From: Maratus speciosus
Lineage: Eukaryota > Arthropoda > Arachnida > Araneae > Salticidae
Assembly (NCBI GenBank): GCA_963932465.1
Contig: OZ010788.1
Location: 670,366,484 to 670,430,483 of the forward strand
Direction: 5' to 3'
Length of the DNA: 64,000 nucleotides
Shown: positions 21,127 through 33,400 of the stretch, piece by piece
Layout of the letters: each line of letters begins with the position of its first letter
Position numbering within the stretch: the stretch's first letter is position 1
Position numbers and translations under genes: made by a program
Notes under the pieces: model-generated
Databases searched by the model: none
Seen by the model: only the letters and a program-made list of their open reading frames with translations
What the model was told of the DNA's origin: nothing

Positions 21127-23947
21127 GGTATACGTAATACATAACATAAATTATAGTATCAGTTAAATAAAAATCAAATTAAATTAATCCGAAAGTTTGC
21201 ATAAGTAATTTGATTGCTTTCTTTCAACCACAACACCTTTTTTATGTCACAGTCAAAGAAAAATGGCAAAAGTCTGATTTACTCTCGCATGCTGCTATTC
21301 GAAAAGATGAAAATGAATGCCTCTTCATATGTATTTCGAAATAGTTGAGCTTTAATGTCAAGATTGACTCCTAAAAGACAGAGCATAATACTTCGCACGG
21401 CATTATGATACAAGAAACAGAACCATACGTCATCTGAGTAATCTTATTCGTTTAAAAAAAGCGATGGAAAAATAATTAAAGTTATTTTAGATGATAGAGG
21501 GTGCTAACAAATTTAACACGTACCGCTCACGCTGTAAGTACAATCGCTTTGATTTTTAACACACAATAAGGGATATTTCAATTCTTCTTATAAAGAAAGG
21601 TCTTTTCCAAATTATTATTTATTATAGAAATAACACAAATATGTATGATTTTGTTAACCAATCTTAAAAGTTATTTTTCTGCATGTCCTTAAACTTAAGA
21701 GACAATGGTTATGAAATTTTCTGTTGTACATCAATAAATGTTTGGATTTGATTTTACTAAATATTTCTTAAACCTTAATACTTAAACCTTTTATTCGCAA
21801 GTGTAAAATATTTTTCAATTATATTTTGTTAATATCAATCAAAAACATTTTTATGCCGCTCTCAACAAAGGATGGTGGAAGATTGATTTCCATATATTCG
21901 TTAATATTCTTAAAGGTGAAAATAAAGGCGTCTTTAAACGTATTTTGAAATATTCGAGCTTTTAATATCTTCAAAATGTAAAATTTTTAGTTGCTTTTAT
22001 CTTCGGAATAATGCTATTACTTCAATAAAAATATGGATTTAATTTTATTAAATATTTCTTAAATCTTAATACTAAACCTTTTTTATTCCTAAAGTGTAAA
22101 ATACTTTTACAGATAAACAAAATTCCCAGAACATAAAGCCCAAGTTTGGTATAAGTATTTAGATACCTTTCAACCACAATGATTTTTCTGTCACTGTCAA
22201 AGAAATATGGCGTAAGATTGATTTTCATAGAATAGTAAATTTTCAGAAAAATGAACACAAATACGACTTTACATGTATTTTGAAATATTTCAGCTTTTAA
22301 CATTTTCCTTATGCAAATATTTTACTTATTTTTAACTCCAGGATAATGCTAATATTTCAACAAAACTCTTGATTTAATTTTAGAAAATATTTCTTAAACA
22401 ATATATATATAACCTATTATTCCAACAATGCAAAATATATGTCTAGATAGACAAAAGTCTCATAAAATAAAGCCTAAGTTTTGTGTAAGTATTTAGATAG
22501 TTCCAATTCAACCGCAATTATTTTTATGTCGCTTTCAACGAAAGATGGTGGAAGATTGATTTCCCACATTATCGTTAATATTCTTAAAGATGAAAATAAA
22601 TGCGACGTTATATGTATTTATAAATTGTTAAGCTTTTAGAATTTTTCTAATGCAAATATTTTAGTTATTTTTAACTTCAGGATAACGCTAATATTTCAAC
22701 AAAACTCTTGATTTAATTTTAGAAAATATTTCTTAAACAATCATTTTTATTACCAAAGTGCAAAATATATTTCCAGATAGACAAAAGGTCCATAAAATAA
22801 AGAATAAATTTTGTATATGTATTTAGATGGTTACCTTTCCAAAACAAACATTTTTATATCACTGTCAATGAAAGATGGTGGAAACCTGATTTCCACATAT
22901 TCGTTAATATTCTGAAACATGAAAATAAATACGACTTTATATATATTTTCAAATATCTAAGCTTTTAACATTTTCCTAATTCAAAAATTTTAGTTATTTT
23001 TAACTTCAGGATAATGCTAATATTTCAACAAAACTCTTGATTTAATTTTAGAAAATATTTCTTAAACAATAATACTATAACCTTTTATTCCTAAAGTGCA
23101 AAATATATGTCTAGATAGACAAAAGTCCCAGAAAACAAAGCCCAAGTTTAGTACAAGTATTTAGATGGTTACCTTTCAACCAAACATTTTTATGTCATTG
23201 GCAATGAAAGATGATGTAAGTTTGATTTTTTTAGAACAGTACATTTTTCGAAAAATAAACATAAATACGGCTTTATATGTATTTTCAAATATCTAAGCTT
23301 TTCACATTTCCCAAACGCAAATATTTTAGCTACTTTTAACTTCAGGATAATGCTAATATTTCAACAAAACTGTTGATTTAATTTTAAAAAATATTTCTTA
23401 AACTATAATACTATAATCTTTTTATTCCAACAGTTCAAAATATAGGTCCAGATAGACTAAAGTCCCATAAAATAAAGTAAAAGCTTGGTTTAATTATTTA
23501 GATCGTTACCTTTTCACCACAAACATTTTTATGTCACTGTCAAAGAAATATGGCGTAAAATTGATTTCCATAGAATAATAAATTTTTCTAAAAATGAACA
23601 TAAATACGACTTTATATGTGTTTTCAAATATGTAAGCTTTTACCATTTTCCTAATGCAAATATTATAGTTATTTTTAACTTCATGGTAACCCTAATATTT
23701 CAACAAAACTCTTGATTTAATTTTGGAAAATATTTCTTAAACAATAATTTTTATTCCAAAAGAATAAAATATATTTCCAGATAGACAAAAGCCCCATAAA
23801 ATAAAGCATAAGATTTGAATATGTATTTAGATTGTTACCTTTCAAAAACAAACCTTTTATGTCACTGTCAATGAAAGGTGGTGGGAAATTGATTTCCACA
23901 TATTTGTTAATATTCTGAAACATGAAAATAAATACGACTTTATATAT

Positions 23948-24110
23948 GTCGTAGGCTAATTGAGAAATCCGGCTCTTTGCAAACAGCCTAGGCTCTTTGA
24001 AAAATATCAGGCTAATTGGAAAAAGGGAGATGGATTCTCCAATTAGCCCGGGTCTTTGCAAAGAGCCTAGGCTGTTTGCAAAGAGCCGGATTTCTCAATT
24101 AGCCTACGAC
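23948..24110. mobile_element. Foldback element with perfect 52-bp arms
   Basis: Arms 23948-23999 and 24059-24110 are exact inverted repeats starting GTCGTAGGCTAATTGAGAAA. Inside is a second imperfect inverted pair (GGCTAATTGGA / TCCAATTAGCC), and GGCTAATTG and GGCTCTTTG are reused throughout. It is inserted in a TATATAT tract of a ~330-bp repeat unit. Neighbouring units have CTTTATATATATTTTC with no insert, so the boundaries are clear. The flanking ATATAT may be the target duplication but is ambiguous in that tract. The perfect arms imply a recent insertion or arm correction. Confidence 0.85.
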
Positions 24111-24345
24111 ATATATATTTTCAAATATCTAAGCTTTTAACATTTCTCTAATGTAAATATTTTAGTTATCAGGATAATGCTAATATATCAAGAAAACTCT
24201 TGATTTAATTTTAGAAAATATTTCTTAAACAATAAAACTGTATTCTTTTATTTCCAAAGTATAAAATATATTTCCAGATAGACAAAATTCCCAGAAAGTA
24301 AAGCCTAAATTTTGTATAAGTATTTAGATAATTCCATTACTGACA

Positions 24346-25488
24346 CAGCTTTTGAGGAACTCTCATTTTTCCTTTACACACAAATTTCGATACGCGGGCG
24401 CTCAGCAAGAGAGTTAAGGGGCACTTGTGGTACCTATCGTTAAGGAAGTACATATAAAAGGATTGATGACAATGATTTTCGAAAAAAAAAAATGTCGGTA
24501 ATTAGCCGAGATATTAACTCTTAAAGATACGGACGATTTGGACATACATAAAGACATGGGCGGTGTTATGCGCCATCGACTTTTAAAGCCCAGATAATAA
24601 CATTTAATGATATATTTCTACAATTCAATGGCCAATAATAGTATAAAAGCAATAAAAGTGAAATTATAAAAACAGACTAATTTAATTAGATGTAATCACG
24701 TACTTCTTTGAGGATTAGCGACGTGTTGACATTCAGTAGCACTCTCAATACAGCAACCGCGTCTTTAAAGGTTAATTAAAGACCTATCTGGAAAAACGCG
24801 GCACGGGCCAAGGCGAAGGTGCAATTCTGCGACCTCCTTTCGAAGCGCCCTTACGTTATATAATATTTTTTTTACAGTCTTATTATTCTTTTAGCAACGG
24901 TTTTTTATTATATTACAGTTAATAATTAATATAGTTATTGTACGGAACCCTCTATGCCGGAGTAATATTCATACTTGTCCGATTATTTTAAACTATTTTG
25001 TCTTTTATATTTAAAATCTCTAAATGGGTGAAACATCCATTTTCCACGTTGAAATTTCCAGTTTTAAATGCAATCAAAGATTTTTTGAAATCCGCTTATA
25101 TTTATTTTGTGATATTTTAACTGAAGCAACCACAGTTAAATATAACCTCATATGACATGAGTGTACGATTTCTTTCTATCATTTACACCCTTTGTCCCAT
25201 TTCTTAAAAGTGCAATGCTTAAATATTTCCACAATATTAATATTACATTTAATATATTGCCAAGAGAATGCCTTTGTTTACTCATTGTTGGTATTTTATT
25301 GCAAAGATTTCCATTATCATACCAATGATTCCACTGTTTAAATATTACATTCTAAATATTCCCTTTAAAATCATTAATTACGAAATCCTGCCACTACAAT
25401 AAAATGAAATATATGGAAAGTAATTGCGTCATTAAAATGTAAATAGCATCAGTGTAAAGGTAACACAATTTAAATTAGCGCTTGTGGC
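24346..25488. other. Intergenic, no gene seen
   Basis: A moderately GC-richer patch (24360-24430 and 24720-24860) has no frame I recognise. The rest is AT-rich, with no terminal repeats detected. Confidence 0.45.
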
Positions 25489-26348
25489 TACTATACGGCC
25501 AATGATGATTGGTCACTTGCGATTTTAGACGTTTTGTTAAATGTAAGGAAAAATACATGAGGAATTATCCTGAAACTTCAGGTGTGTAAACAGAAAGTTC
25601 AGAAAATGATCGTCCATAGAATAAGCTCGAAATCCGTTGTTCCCAAAAGGAAGCAAAGAGATAAGGAGCTTTATCCAAATATCTGTTGATTAGTGCCAAG
25701 ATAGCGTACACAATATTGCACGTAGTATATATACGTACGCGAATTTTCAAGCTATGTTTTTGAGACTTTTACAAAAGTTGCTCTATACACTTAGCTAATA
25801 CTTTATGCACATTATATTTTGATTGCATTTGCGCATGCACAGTGAAGCATTTTTTACTGGACCTTCTCATTTTTCATTCGATTTTTATCTTTTTTATTTC
25901 TGATTGCAGGGTATTGTGTACAATGCTATTTGTCATAGTTTCTGAAAAGAACATTTTTTTTTTTATGTTAAGCACTCCGTAAATTATAAGCAAAAAAGTT
26001 GGCAAAATTTGGGACTGTTTTTATAAAAACCTCAATTTCTCTACTAGTGTACATGCTATCCTCATAAAATTGAACACAGTTTATTAAAATAAGCCTCTTA
26101 ATCATGTTCTACAGTTTGAACGCATTTGCTACATTCGTTTTGACAGGGTTATCCAAAAGATATTTGTTCTTTTTCAATTTGTTGACGGTCCCCTGTATGG
26201 TTTCGAGAAAATGTCTTCGCAGAAATATATGACCTATACTATTCTATTTAAACACCTGGAGTTTCAGGATAATTCCTCATGTAGTTTTCTAGATATTTAA
26301 CAAAACGTCTAAAATCGCAAGTGAGCAATCATCATTGGCCATGTAGTG
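25489..26348. mobile_element. Snapback DNA element, shorter copy
   Basis: This copy shares its termini with the element at 44097-45495: left CTATACGGCC, GGTCACTTGCGATTTTAGACG; right AAAATCGCAAGTG and GGCCATGTAGTG. The left arm has lost about 500 bp relative to the long copy: after AGGTGTGTAAACA it jumps to GATCGTCCATAGAATAAGC. The inner words AAGCTCGAAATCCGTTGTTC and TTAGTGCCAAGATAGCGTAC are retained. No protein was recognised. Ends of CACTATATGGCC type with TA targets suggest a Tc1/mariner-related MITE. Confidence 0.75.
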
Positions 26349-26526
26349 TAGACAAAATCCACTTTACCATTGAACTGTCCGCCTGTTCACAAAATCCACT
26401 AAGAGTAAACTGAAATAAAACATGATAATTTTTAATTTCAGAAAGTGTTATATTAGAGCTTACAACAAGTGTAAGTGTATTAACTTTCAAAATACTTTCA
26501 ATTTCAAACGCTGTTTCTTAATTATA

Positions 26527-27067
26527 CAGGATGTCCATTAAAGAATATCCCAGAGTCAGTGGTGTATTATAGCAGTTTAATTTAGACTATTGACAACAAA
26601 TCATACATCCAATTGAAGGCAACCTACCTGGTTTTTCTAACAACTGTTCAATAGGTGCACTTTTAGATAGGCAACCTAAAGTCCAATTCTTCACACACTC
26701 CGGTTAACAAGTAACGGCAATCGGAGTCATGGAAGCAATAGCCTCTTCCATTCTGTGTCTCAAATCTGGCAAATCATTAGATAGCGGCGGAACGTAGACA
26801 GGATCTTTTATAAAGCTCCAAAGGAAAAAATCGCATGGGTTGTGAACGGCTTTTAAATCTTCAGCCCAGCAATAACACTTACGCTCAGGAGTCGCCATCT
26901 TTGCGTAGGCTGCACAGCAAGCGAGTCCATAACAAAGCAGCACTCGCGCATGCGCTTATCTTGAACCGTTTGAGTGACTCTTTATTTGTGACCTTGAACA
27001 AACACTCTACAACAATTAAAGTTGATACTATTAAAATCTATATGGGGTACATTCTGTTATGGACATG
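26527..27067 (-). mobile_element. mariner-like element, internally deleted
   Basis: Left terminus CAGGATGTCCATTAAAGAAT and right terminus ...ATTCTGTTATGGACATG form imperfect inverted repeats flanked by TA (26525-26526, 27068-27069). The minus strand carries a shortened transposase reading frame (separate entry). At about 540 bp it is less than half the usual length of such elements. Confidence 0.65.
26704..26898 (-). pseudogene. mariner-like transposase, N-terminus fused to C-terminus
   Basis: The frame opens with MATPERK, the usual start of this transposase group. Within about 20 residues it reaches the C-terminal motif PCDFFLWSFIKDPVYVPPL, followed by NDLPDLRHRMEEAIASM, and stops at TAA 26704-26706. 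The helix-turn-helix region and the first two catalytic Asp residues are gone. The third acidic residue would be the D of CDFFLW. Beyond the stop, decayed C-terminal codons continue in another frame. The open frame extends upstream to 26943, but the family start argues for 26898. Confidence 0.65.
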
Positions 27068-27119
27068 TATTAAAACTATTCATGAAGCTTGTTATATACT
27101 TTCTAATAAGTAAACGTAC

Positions 27120-28215
27120 TATAAAATAAATCAAAGTTTGTCAAACGTATTTAGATAGTTTTGACGCAGCCACAAACATTTTTAGGCCCCAGAAAGATGG
27201 CGGATGGATGATTTTCACTGGGCGATAACAATTCGGAAAGATGAAAATAAACGTGTATTTATATGAATTTTTGAATTATTGGAGCTTTTAACTCTTTTAT
27301 AATATAAATTATAGCTTAAATATATTTTAAATTTAATTTGTTGGCTTAAATTAGGCAACAAAACTTTTGAATTCATTTTATTAACTATTCCTTAATACTA
27401 GAAAATCTTTGATCCATAAAGCATAAAATAAATTTTTATATAAACAAAGCTGAAGTTTTATCTGAGTATTTACACATTTTTTATTCAACCACAAACATTT
27501 TTATATCACTGTCAAAGAAAGTTTGCGGAAGACTGATATCTACTCTCGACGATTACTAATCGGAAAGATGAAAATAAATGTGTATTTATGTGAAATTTTG
27601 GAGCTTTTAACCCTTTTATAATATAAATACTTTATTTATTGCAACTTAGATTAATACCAACAAAACTTTTGAATTAATTTTATTAAATATGCCTTAATAC
27701 TAGAAAATCTTTGATTTATAAAACATAAAATAAATTTTCATATAAACGAAGTTTTGTCTTAAGTATTTAGACATTTTTTTATTCAACCACAAACATTTTT
27801 ATATCACTGTCAAAAAAGTGGACGCAAGATTGATGCCTACCTTCGATGATTACCAATCGGAAAGATACGTATTTAGATTTCATATAAATGTGTATTGATA
27901 TGAATTTTTGAATTATTTGAGCTTTCAACTCTTTTATAATATAAACACTTTATTTATTTTAGCCTAAAGATTAAGTAAAAACAAAACTTCTGAATTATTT
28001 TTATTAAATATTCCTTAATACTAGGGAATATCTTTGATCCATAAAGCATAAAATAAATTTTCACATAAACAAATCTGAAGTTTTGTCTGAGTATTTAGAC
28101 ATTTTTTTATTCAACCACAAACCTTTTTATATCACTGTCAAGGAAAGTTGATGGAAGATTGATATCTTCTCTCGAGGATTACCAGTCGGAAAGAAGAAAA
28201 TAAATGTGTATCAAG
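27120..28215. repeat. Degenerate ~330-bp tandem array, right part
   Basis: Four units resume the array left at 24345. They share TATTTAGA anchors (near 27148, 27467, 27762, 28092), TTCAACCACAAACATTTTTATATCACTG, GGAAAGATGAAAATAAA, and a tail ending CATAAAATAAATTTTCAT. The first unit has an intact AAAGATGGCGGA core near 27196. Spacing varies from 295 to 330. The 2.8-kb gap between the two array parts holds the snapback element and the mariner derivative. Confidence 0.7.
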
Positions 28216-28890
28216 TAAAGCAAGTATCTCGTGTATAGGGTCCCTGGAGATTTAAACTTTTGGTGTGAATTTTAATTCTTAAATTAAAGAACTTGATTCA
28301 CATTGAGGTTTTACAGTGTCGTAGATCTTTTATTGAATGGAACTTTTATTCAATTAAAAATATTGTTAGGATGGTATTTCAACATCTTTCAAAGTTCGAT
28401 TTTAGTAACATTCGGCGCTGAGATACAAAGTATTTCAAATCACTGAGTTTGTGTATTCCAAATCTGCCTATTTCTGATAAGTCATATACTATAAAAATTG
28501 TAGAAACGTTTCCTCATATAGAAGAAGAGTTTATGAAAAATTAAGAGTAACCTCGCAATTAATCGCGATTCAGCCAAATTCCCCTTGCTTTAAAAACATT
28601 TTAAGAGGAAATCCAATCGAAACAATTATAAACCAGTAAATTTAAAAATGAACATTTAAAAAAAAATTACGAGCAGAAAATAGAATATATTTAATACAGA
28701 AATGTTTCTGTAAACTTAGGAATTTACTGCTTATTGAGTTTCTGTTTGGTCTACAGATAGTTTCTAACAGCAGGAGAAAGGTTTCCTAAATCGTGGGTGA
28801 CCAAGTTATTTTAAATAATCGTAAATGTTTCTGCTATATCAGCTAATGTTCCTACAATCGTTAAGAGTGTATGACTAAATATATATACTG
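28216..28890 (+). repeat. ~0.65-kb repeat family, solitary copy
   Basis: This segment carries the ordered words TCGTGTATAGGGTCCCTGGA, AAAGAACTTGATTC, GAGGTTTTACAGTGTCGTA, GGAACTTTTATT, GTTTGTGTATTCC, AGAGTAACCTCG and AATCCAATCGAAACAATTATA. It closes with AAATGTTTCTGCTATAT...CGTTAAGA. The same order recurs at 37.4-41.6 kb. No protein or terminal repeat was found. Confidence 0.65.
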
Positions 28891-29104
28891 TTCGTCTTCG
28901 AAAGCCGCGCCTAGCACTCTACGATTCTACTATCCAAAGGGCTGTTCGCTGAGATGGGCATTTTCCGAAGCTCTACGTCTGCGTTGTCACTAAGATTAAG
29001 ATTGGCACTTACTTATTTGTTATTTTTTTACTTCCGATCAAAGTTTAAAATTCTATTAATATCGCGTTTTAATTCAAATTAAAACTTCTATATTTAGTCT
29101 TCAA

Positions 29105-29413
29105 ATGGCTAGTTCGAGTAGTAATAAATCTTTCAGGAGTAGTAGTAAGAAAATTATATATAATGTCATTAAATTTTGTGATCAAGAAGCAGAAAAAGGA
29201 GAATTAATTGTTCCGATAGCTCATTCTGAAAAAGGAGCCAGTCAAATTGCTGGGGTTTCTAGTAGTACTATTAAAAAGATTCGCCGAGAATCAGGAGATG
29301 AGCGTAATCTTGTTTTTTGTACACCTAAAAGAAAGAGTTAAGAAAATGTATCTGAAAAAACAGGTATAGATGAATTTCAGCAGATGTGTAGGAAAAGGTA
29401 TATTTTAACAGGT
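29105..29413 (+). pseudogene. N-terminal part of a transposase-like HTH protein
   Basis: From ATG 29105 the frame reads MASSSSNKSFRSSSKKIIYN... with DQEAEKGELIVPI, an HTH-like segment QIAGVSSSTIKKIRRES, and a basic TPKRKS tail ending in TAA (29339-29341). After that stop the same frame stays open (ENVSEKTGIDEFQQMCRKR) to about 29410, where TTTTAACAGGTAATATT could be a 5' splice site. The pattern of IIYNV, a polar linker, an HTH beginning GVS and a basic stretch is what I know from the first part of a group of arthropod IS630/Tc1-mariner-type transposase proteins. No DDE core is present. The single stop suggests recent decay. Confidence 0.5.
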
Positions 29414-30240
29414 AATATTTTTTAAATACAATTTGAAAAAAAAAAAAAAAAAAATCCCTGCCCGCTCGGGCCTACAGGCGGAGGTAGATTTGGAAGTTAA
29501 GTACTAAATTAACCAACAAAATTTAAATCAAGATTAGAGATAAACCCAGTTCCTCCACTAAGAATGAGCTCTAGGGAGCTAAACATTTTGTGAAAATTCT
29601 AATATACACGAATACACACACGCATGCATATGGAATAGGTTTAAAAAATAGCTAAAGCAAATTCAGAGAACCTCAAAGTGCTAAATAAGTTAATATTTCC
29701 ATAGTCGGGTTTTTATCATGTTTTAATACGTTTCTTCAAACTCACATGACGTTACATATTCACCTGCTGAGGTCCATTTTATTTCCAATATGACACAATA
29801 TTTTGTTGTTGTTTTTTAATTCGTCAAACTATTTATTTCATTTTGAGTTTTCATGCGGAAATCTTGCTCTAGAAAACTTATGACGTAATATTCAATTTAT
29901 TTTCAATTAGTCAAACTATTTATTTTATTTAATTTTTCACGTGAAATTCTCGCAAAAGAAAAGCAATTGTTGTGATGAGAATTTATTGCTTTTTTTTTTT
30001 AATTGTTGGCAACTGCAATAACGAAAAATATTTATTTTTTTCTGTCATTGTTGTGTAAGAGCGGATTTTATCAGAATCATGTTAAAACGGTATTCAAAAT
30101 TTTGAACCCTCCCAATTTCCATTCCCTTGGTCCGATTTTACCCATTTTCAATCCCCGCCGAGATATTAGCCATCTCAAAGTTGTTGGCGAGTTTGAAGAC
30201 TAACCGTGCATAATTGCGACTTTTATCGTGCGGACAAAAT
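29414..30240. other. No gene; repeat shared with the window's start
   Basis: An A run (29432-29453) is followed by unassigned DNA. From 29812 to 30035 a segment resembling bases 40-178 occurs, partly doubled (TCAAACTATTTATTTCATTTT at 29823 and again near 29909). No frame of interest was seen. Confidence 0.45.
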
Positions 30241-30241
30241 T

Positions 30242-30251
30242 TAGTACATAC

Positions 30252-30307
<56 letters not shown>
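30242..30307. repeat. CATA then TA microsatellite
   Basis: Four CATA units run into about 25 TA units, directly upstream of the large Helentron-like locus. Confidence 0.9.
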
Positions 30308-30309
<2 letters not shown>

Positions 30310-30494
30310 CTTTTTAGGTGAGGGTGTTTTTGGGTTCCTGGTGTCCTATAATGAAAAGTTATGAAGGAATTTTTCAAAAGTCGCACCATGGTAACGACTG
30401 CAATAGGTAGTATTTCTTACGAAATCTACCTAAAAATCACGAAAAGCAAAAATGTTGTAGAACTTTTTAAAATTTTTAAGCGTTTTCATTTTTT

Positions 30495-33400
30495 AGGGTT
30501 TCGTTCATCTGACGAAACCCTATTCGTCTCGCTACTCGGTCTCTCTGTCTGTCCGTCCGTAAGTCTGTCTGTCCGTCACAGAGCCCGTTCTCAGAAACTA
30601 TACATGTTGGAGACTTGAAATTTTGCATACTTATAGCTGAACACCACACATAAAACGACAAATCATAAAATTTTGCAAAAGTCGTACATTTTAACCATTA
30701 GGGCTCCCACATGTGTATTTTAAACAATTCTTTCTAAGTGAGCCAATAATTAGATTGGAGGCGTGAAATTTTACATACTTATAGCTGAACACCTCACACC
30801 AAACGACAAACTATAAAATTTTGTAAAAGTCGTACATTTAACCCTTTGGGCTCCCACATGTGTATTTTAAACAATCGTTTCTAAGTGAGCCCCTAATTAG
30901 GTTGCAGGAGTGAAATTTTGCATACTTATAGCTGAACACCTCACATGAAACGACAAATCACAAAATTTTGAAGAAAAAAATGTAAATTTAACCCTTTGGG
31001 GTCTCACATGGGTTATTTTAAACAATCCTTTCTAAGTGAGACCCTAATTAGGTTGGAGGCGTGAAATTTTACATACTTATAGCTGAACACCTCACACCAA
31101 ACGACAAACTATAAAATTTTGTAAAAATCGTACATTTAGCCCTTTGGGCTCCCACATGTGTATTTTAAACAATTTTTTCTAAGTGAGCCCCTAATTAGGG
31201 TGCAGGAGTGAAATTTTGCATACTTATAGCTGAACACCTCACATCAAACTGCAAATCATAAAATTTTGAAAAAGTCGTTTTGAAGAGTCGTCCCTTTGGG
31301 CTCCCACATGTGTATTTTAAACAATTCTTTCTAAGTGAGCCAATAATTAGATTGGAGGCGTGAAATTTTACATACTTATAGCTGAACACCTCACACCAAA
31401 CGACAAACTATAAAATTTTGTAAAAGTCGTACATTTAACCCTTTGGGCTCCCACATGTGTATTTTAAACAATCGTTTCTAAGTGAGCCCCTAATTAGGTT
31501 GCAGGAGTGAAATTTTGCATACTTATAGCTGAACACCTCACATCAAATCGCAAATCATAAAATTTTGAAAAAGTCGTTTTGAAGAGTCGTCCCTTTGGGC
31601 TCCCACATGTGTATTTTAAACAATTCTTTCTAAGTGAGCCAATAATTAGATTGGAGGCGTGAAATTTTACATACTTATAGCTGAACACCTCACACCAAAC
31701 GACAAACTATAAAATTTTCTAAAAGTCGTACATTTAACCCTTTGGGCTCCCACATGTGTATTTTAAACAATTTTTTCTAAGTGAGCCCCTAATTAGGTTG
31801 CAGGAGTGAAATTTTGCATACTTATAGCTGAACACCTCACATGAAACGACAGATCACAAAATTTTGAAAAGAAAAATGTAAATTTAACCCTTTGGGGTCT
31901 CACATGGGTTATTTTAAACAATCCTTTCTAAGTGAGACCCTAATTAGGTTGGAGGCGTGAAATTTTACATACTTATAGCTGCACACCTCACACCAAACGA
32001 CAAACTATAAAATTTTGTAAAAGACGTACATTTAACCCTTTGGGCTCCCACATGTGTATTTTAAACAATTTTTTCTAAGTGAGCCCCTAATTAGGTTGCA
32101 GGAGTGAAATTTTGCATACTTATAGCTGAACACCTCACATCAAACTGCAAATCATAAAATTTTGAAAAAGTCGTTTTGAAGAGTCGTCCCTTTGGATTCC
32201 CACATGTGTATTTTAAACAATCGTTTCTAAGTGAGGCCCTAATTAGGTTGCAGGAGTGAAATTTTGCATACTTATAGCTGAACACCTCACATGAAACGAC
32301 AAATCACAAAATTTTGAAAAAAAAAATGTAAATTTAACCCTTTGGGGTCTCACATGGGTTATTTTAAACAATCCTTTCTAAGTGAGACCCTAATTAGGTT
32401 GGAGGCGTGAAATTTTACATACTTATAGCTGAACACCTCACACCAAACGACAAACTATAAAATTTTGTATAAGTCGTACATTTAACCCTTTGGGCTCCCA
32501 CATGTGTATTTTAAACAATTTTTTCTAAGTGAGCCCCTAATTAGGTTGCAGGAGTGAAATTTTGCATACTTATAGCTGAACACCTCACATCAAACTGCAA
32601 ATCATAAAATTTTGAAAAAGTCGTTTTGAAGAGTCGTCCCTTTGGATTCCCACATGTGTATTTTAAACAATCGTTTCTAAGTGAGCTCCTAATTAGGTTG
32701 CAGGAGTGAAATTTTGCATACTTATAGCTGAACACCTCACATCAAACTGCAAATCATAAAATTTTGAAAAAGTCGTTTTGAAGAGTCGTCCCTTTGGGCT
32801 CCCACATGTGTATTTTAAACAATTCTTTCTAAGTGAGCCAATAATTAGATTGGAGGCGTGAAATTTTACATACTTATAGCTGAACACCTCACACCAAACG
32901 ACAAACTATAAAATTTTGTAAAAGTCGTACATTTAACCCTTTGGGCTCCCACATGTGTATTTTAATCAATTTTTTCTGAGTGAGCCCCTAATTAGGTTGC
33001 AGGAGTGAAATTTTGCATACTTATAGCTGAACACCTCACACCAAACGACAAACTATAAAATTTTGTAAAAGTCGTACATTTAACCCTTTGGGCTCCCACA
33101 TGTGTATTTTAAACAATTCTTTCTAAGTGAGCCCCTAATTAGGTTGCAGGAGTGAAATTTTGCATACTTATAGCTGAACACCTCACATGAAACGACAAAT
33201 CACAAAATTTTGAAAAAAAAAATGTAAATTTAACCCTTTGGGGTCTCACATGGGTTATTTTAAACAATCCTTTCTAAGTGAGACCCTAATTAGGTTGGAG
33301 GCGTGAAATTTTACATACTTATAGCTGAACACCTCACACCAAACGACAAACTATAAAATTTTGTAAAAGTCGTACATTTAACCCTTTGGGCTCCCACATG

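Larger units (their letters stand above)
18690..24345. repeat. Degenerate ~330-bp tandem repeat array, left part
   Basis: Units share AAGTATTTAGATAGTT, CAACCACAAACATTTTTATG, TCACTGTCAA, a core like AAAGATGGYGGAAG, then GATGAAAATAAATGCGACTT. They continue with TTCAAATAT..AAGCTTTTAACAT, CTCTTGATTTAATTTTAG and AATATTTCTTAAAC. TATTTAGAT anchors at about 22157, 22490, 22820, 23158, 23496 and 23824 give periods of 328-338. The next anchor at 24321 fits once the 163-bp foldback is subtracted. Units are clean from 21840. Scattered decayed units occur at 18780-18960, 19790-19870 and 21220-21350. No coding role is evident. Confidence 0.8.
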
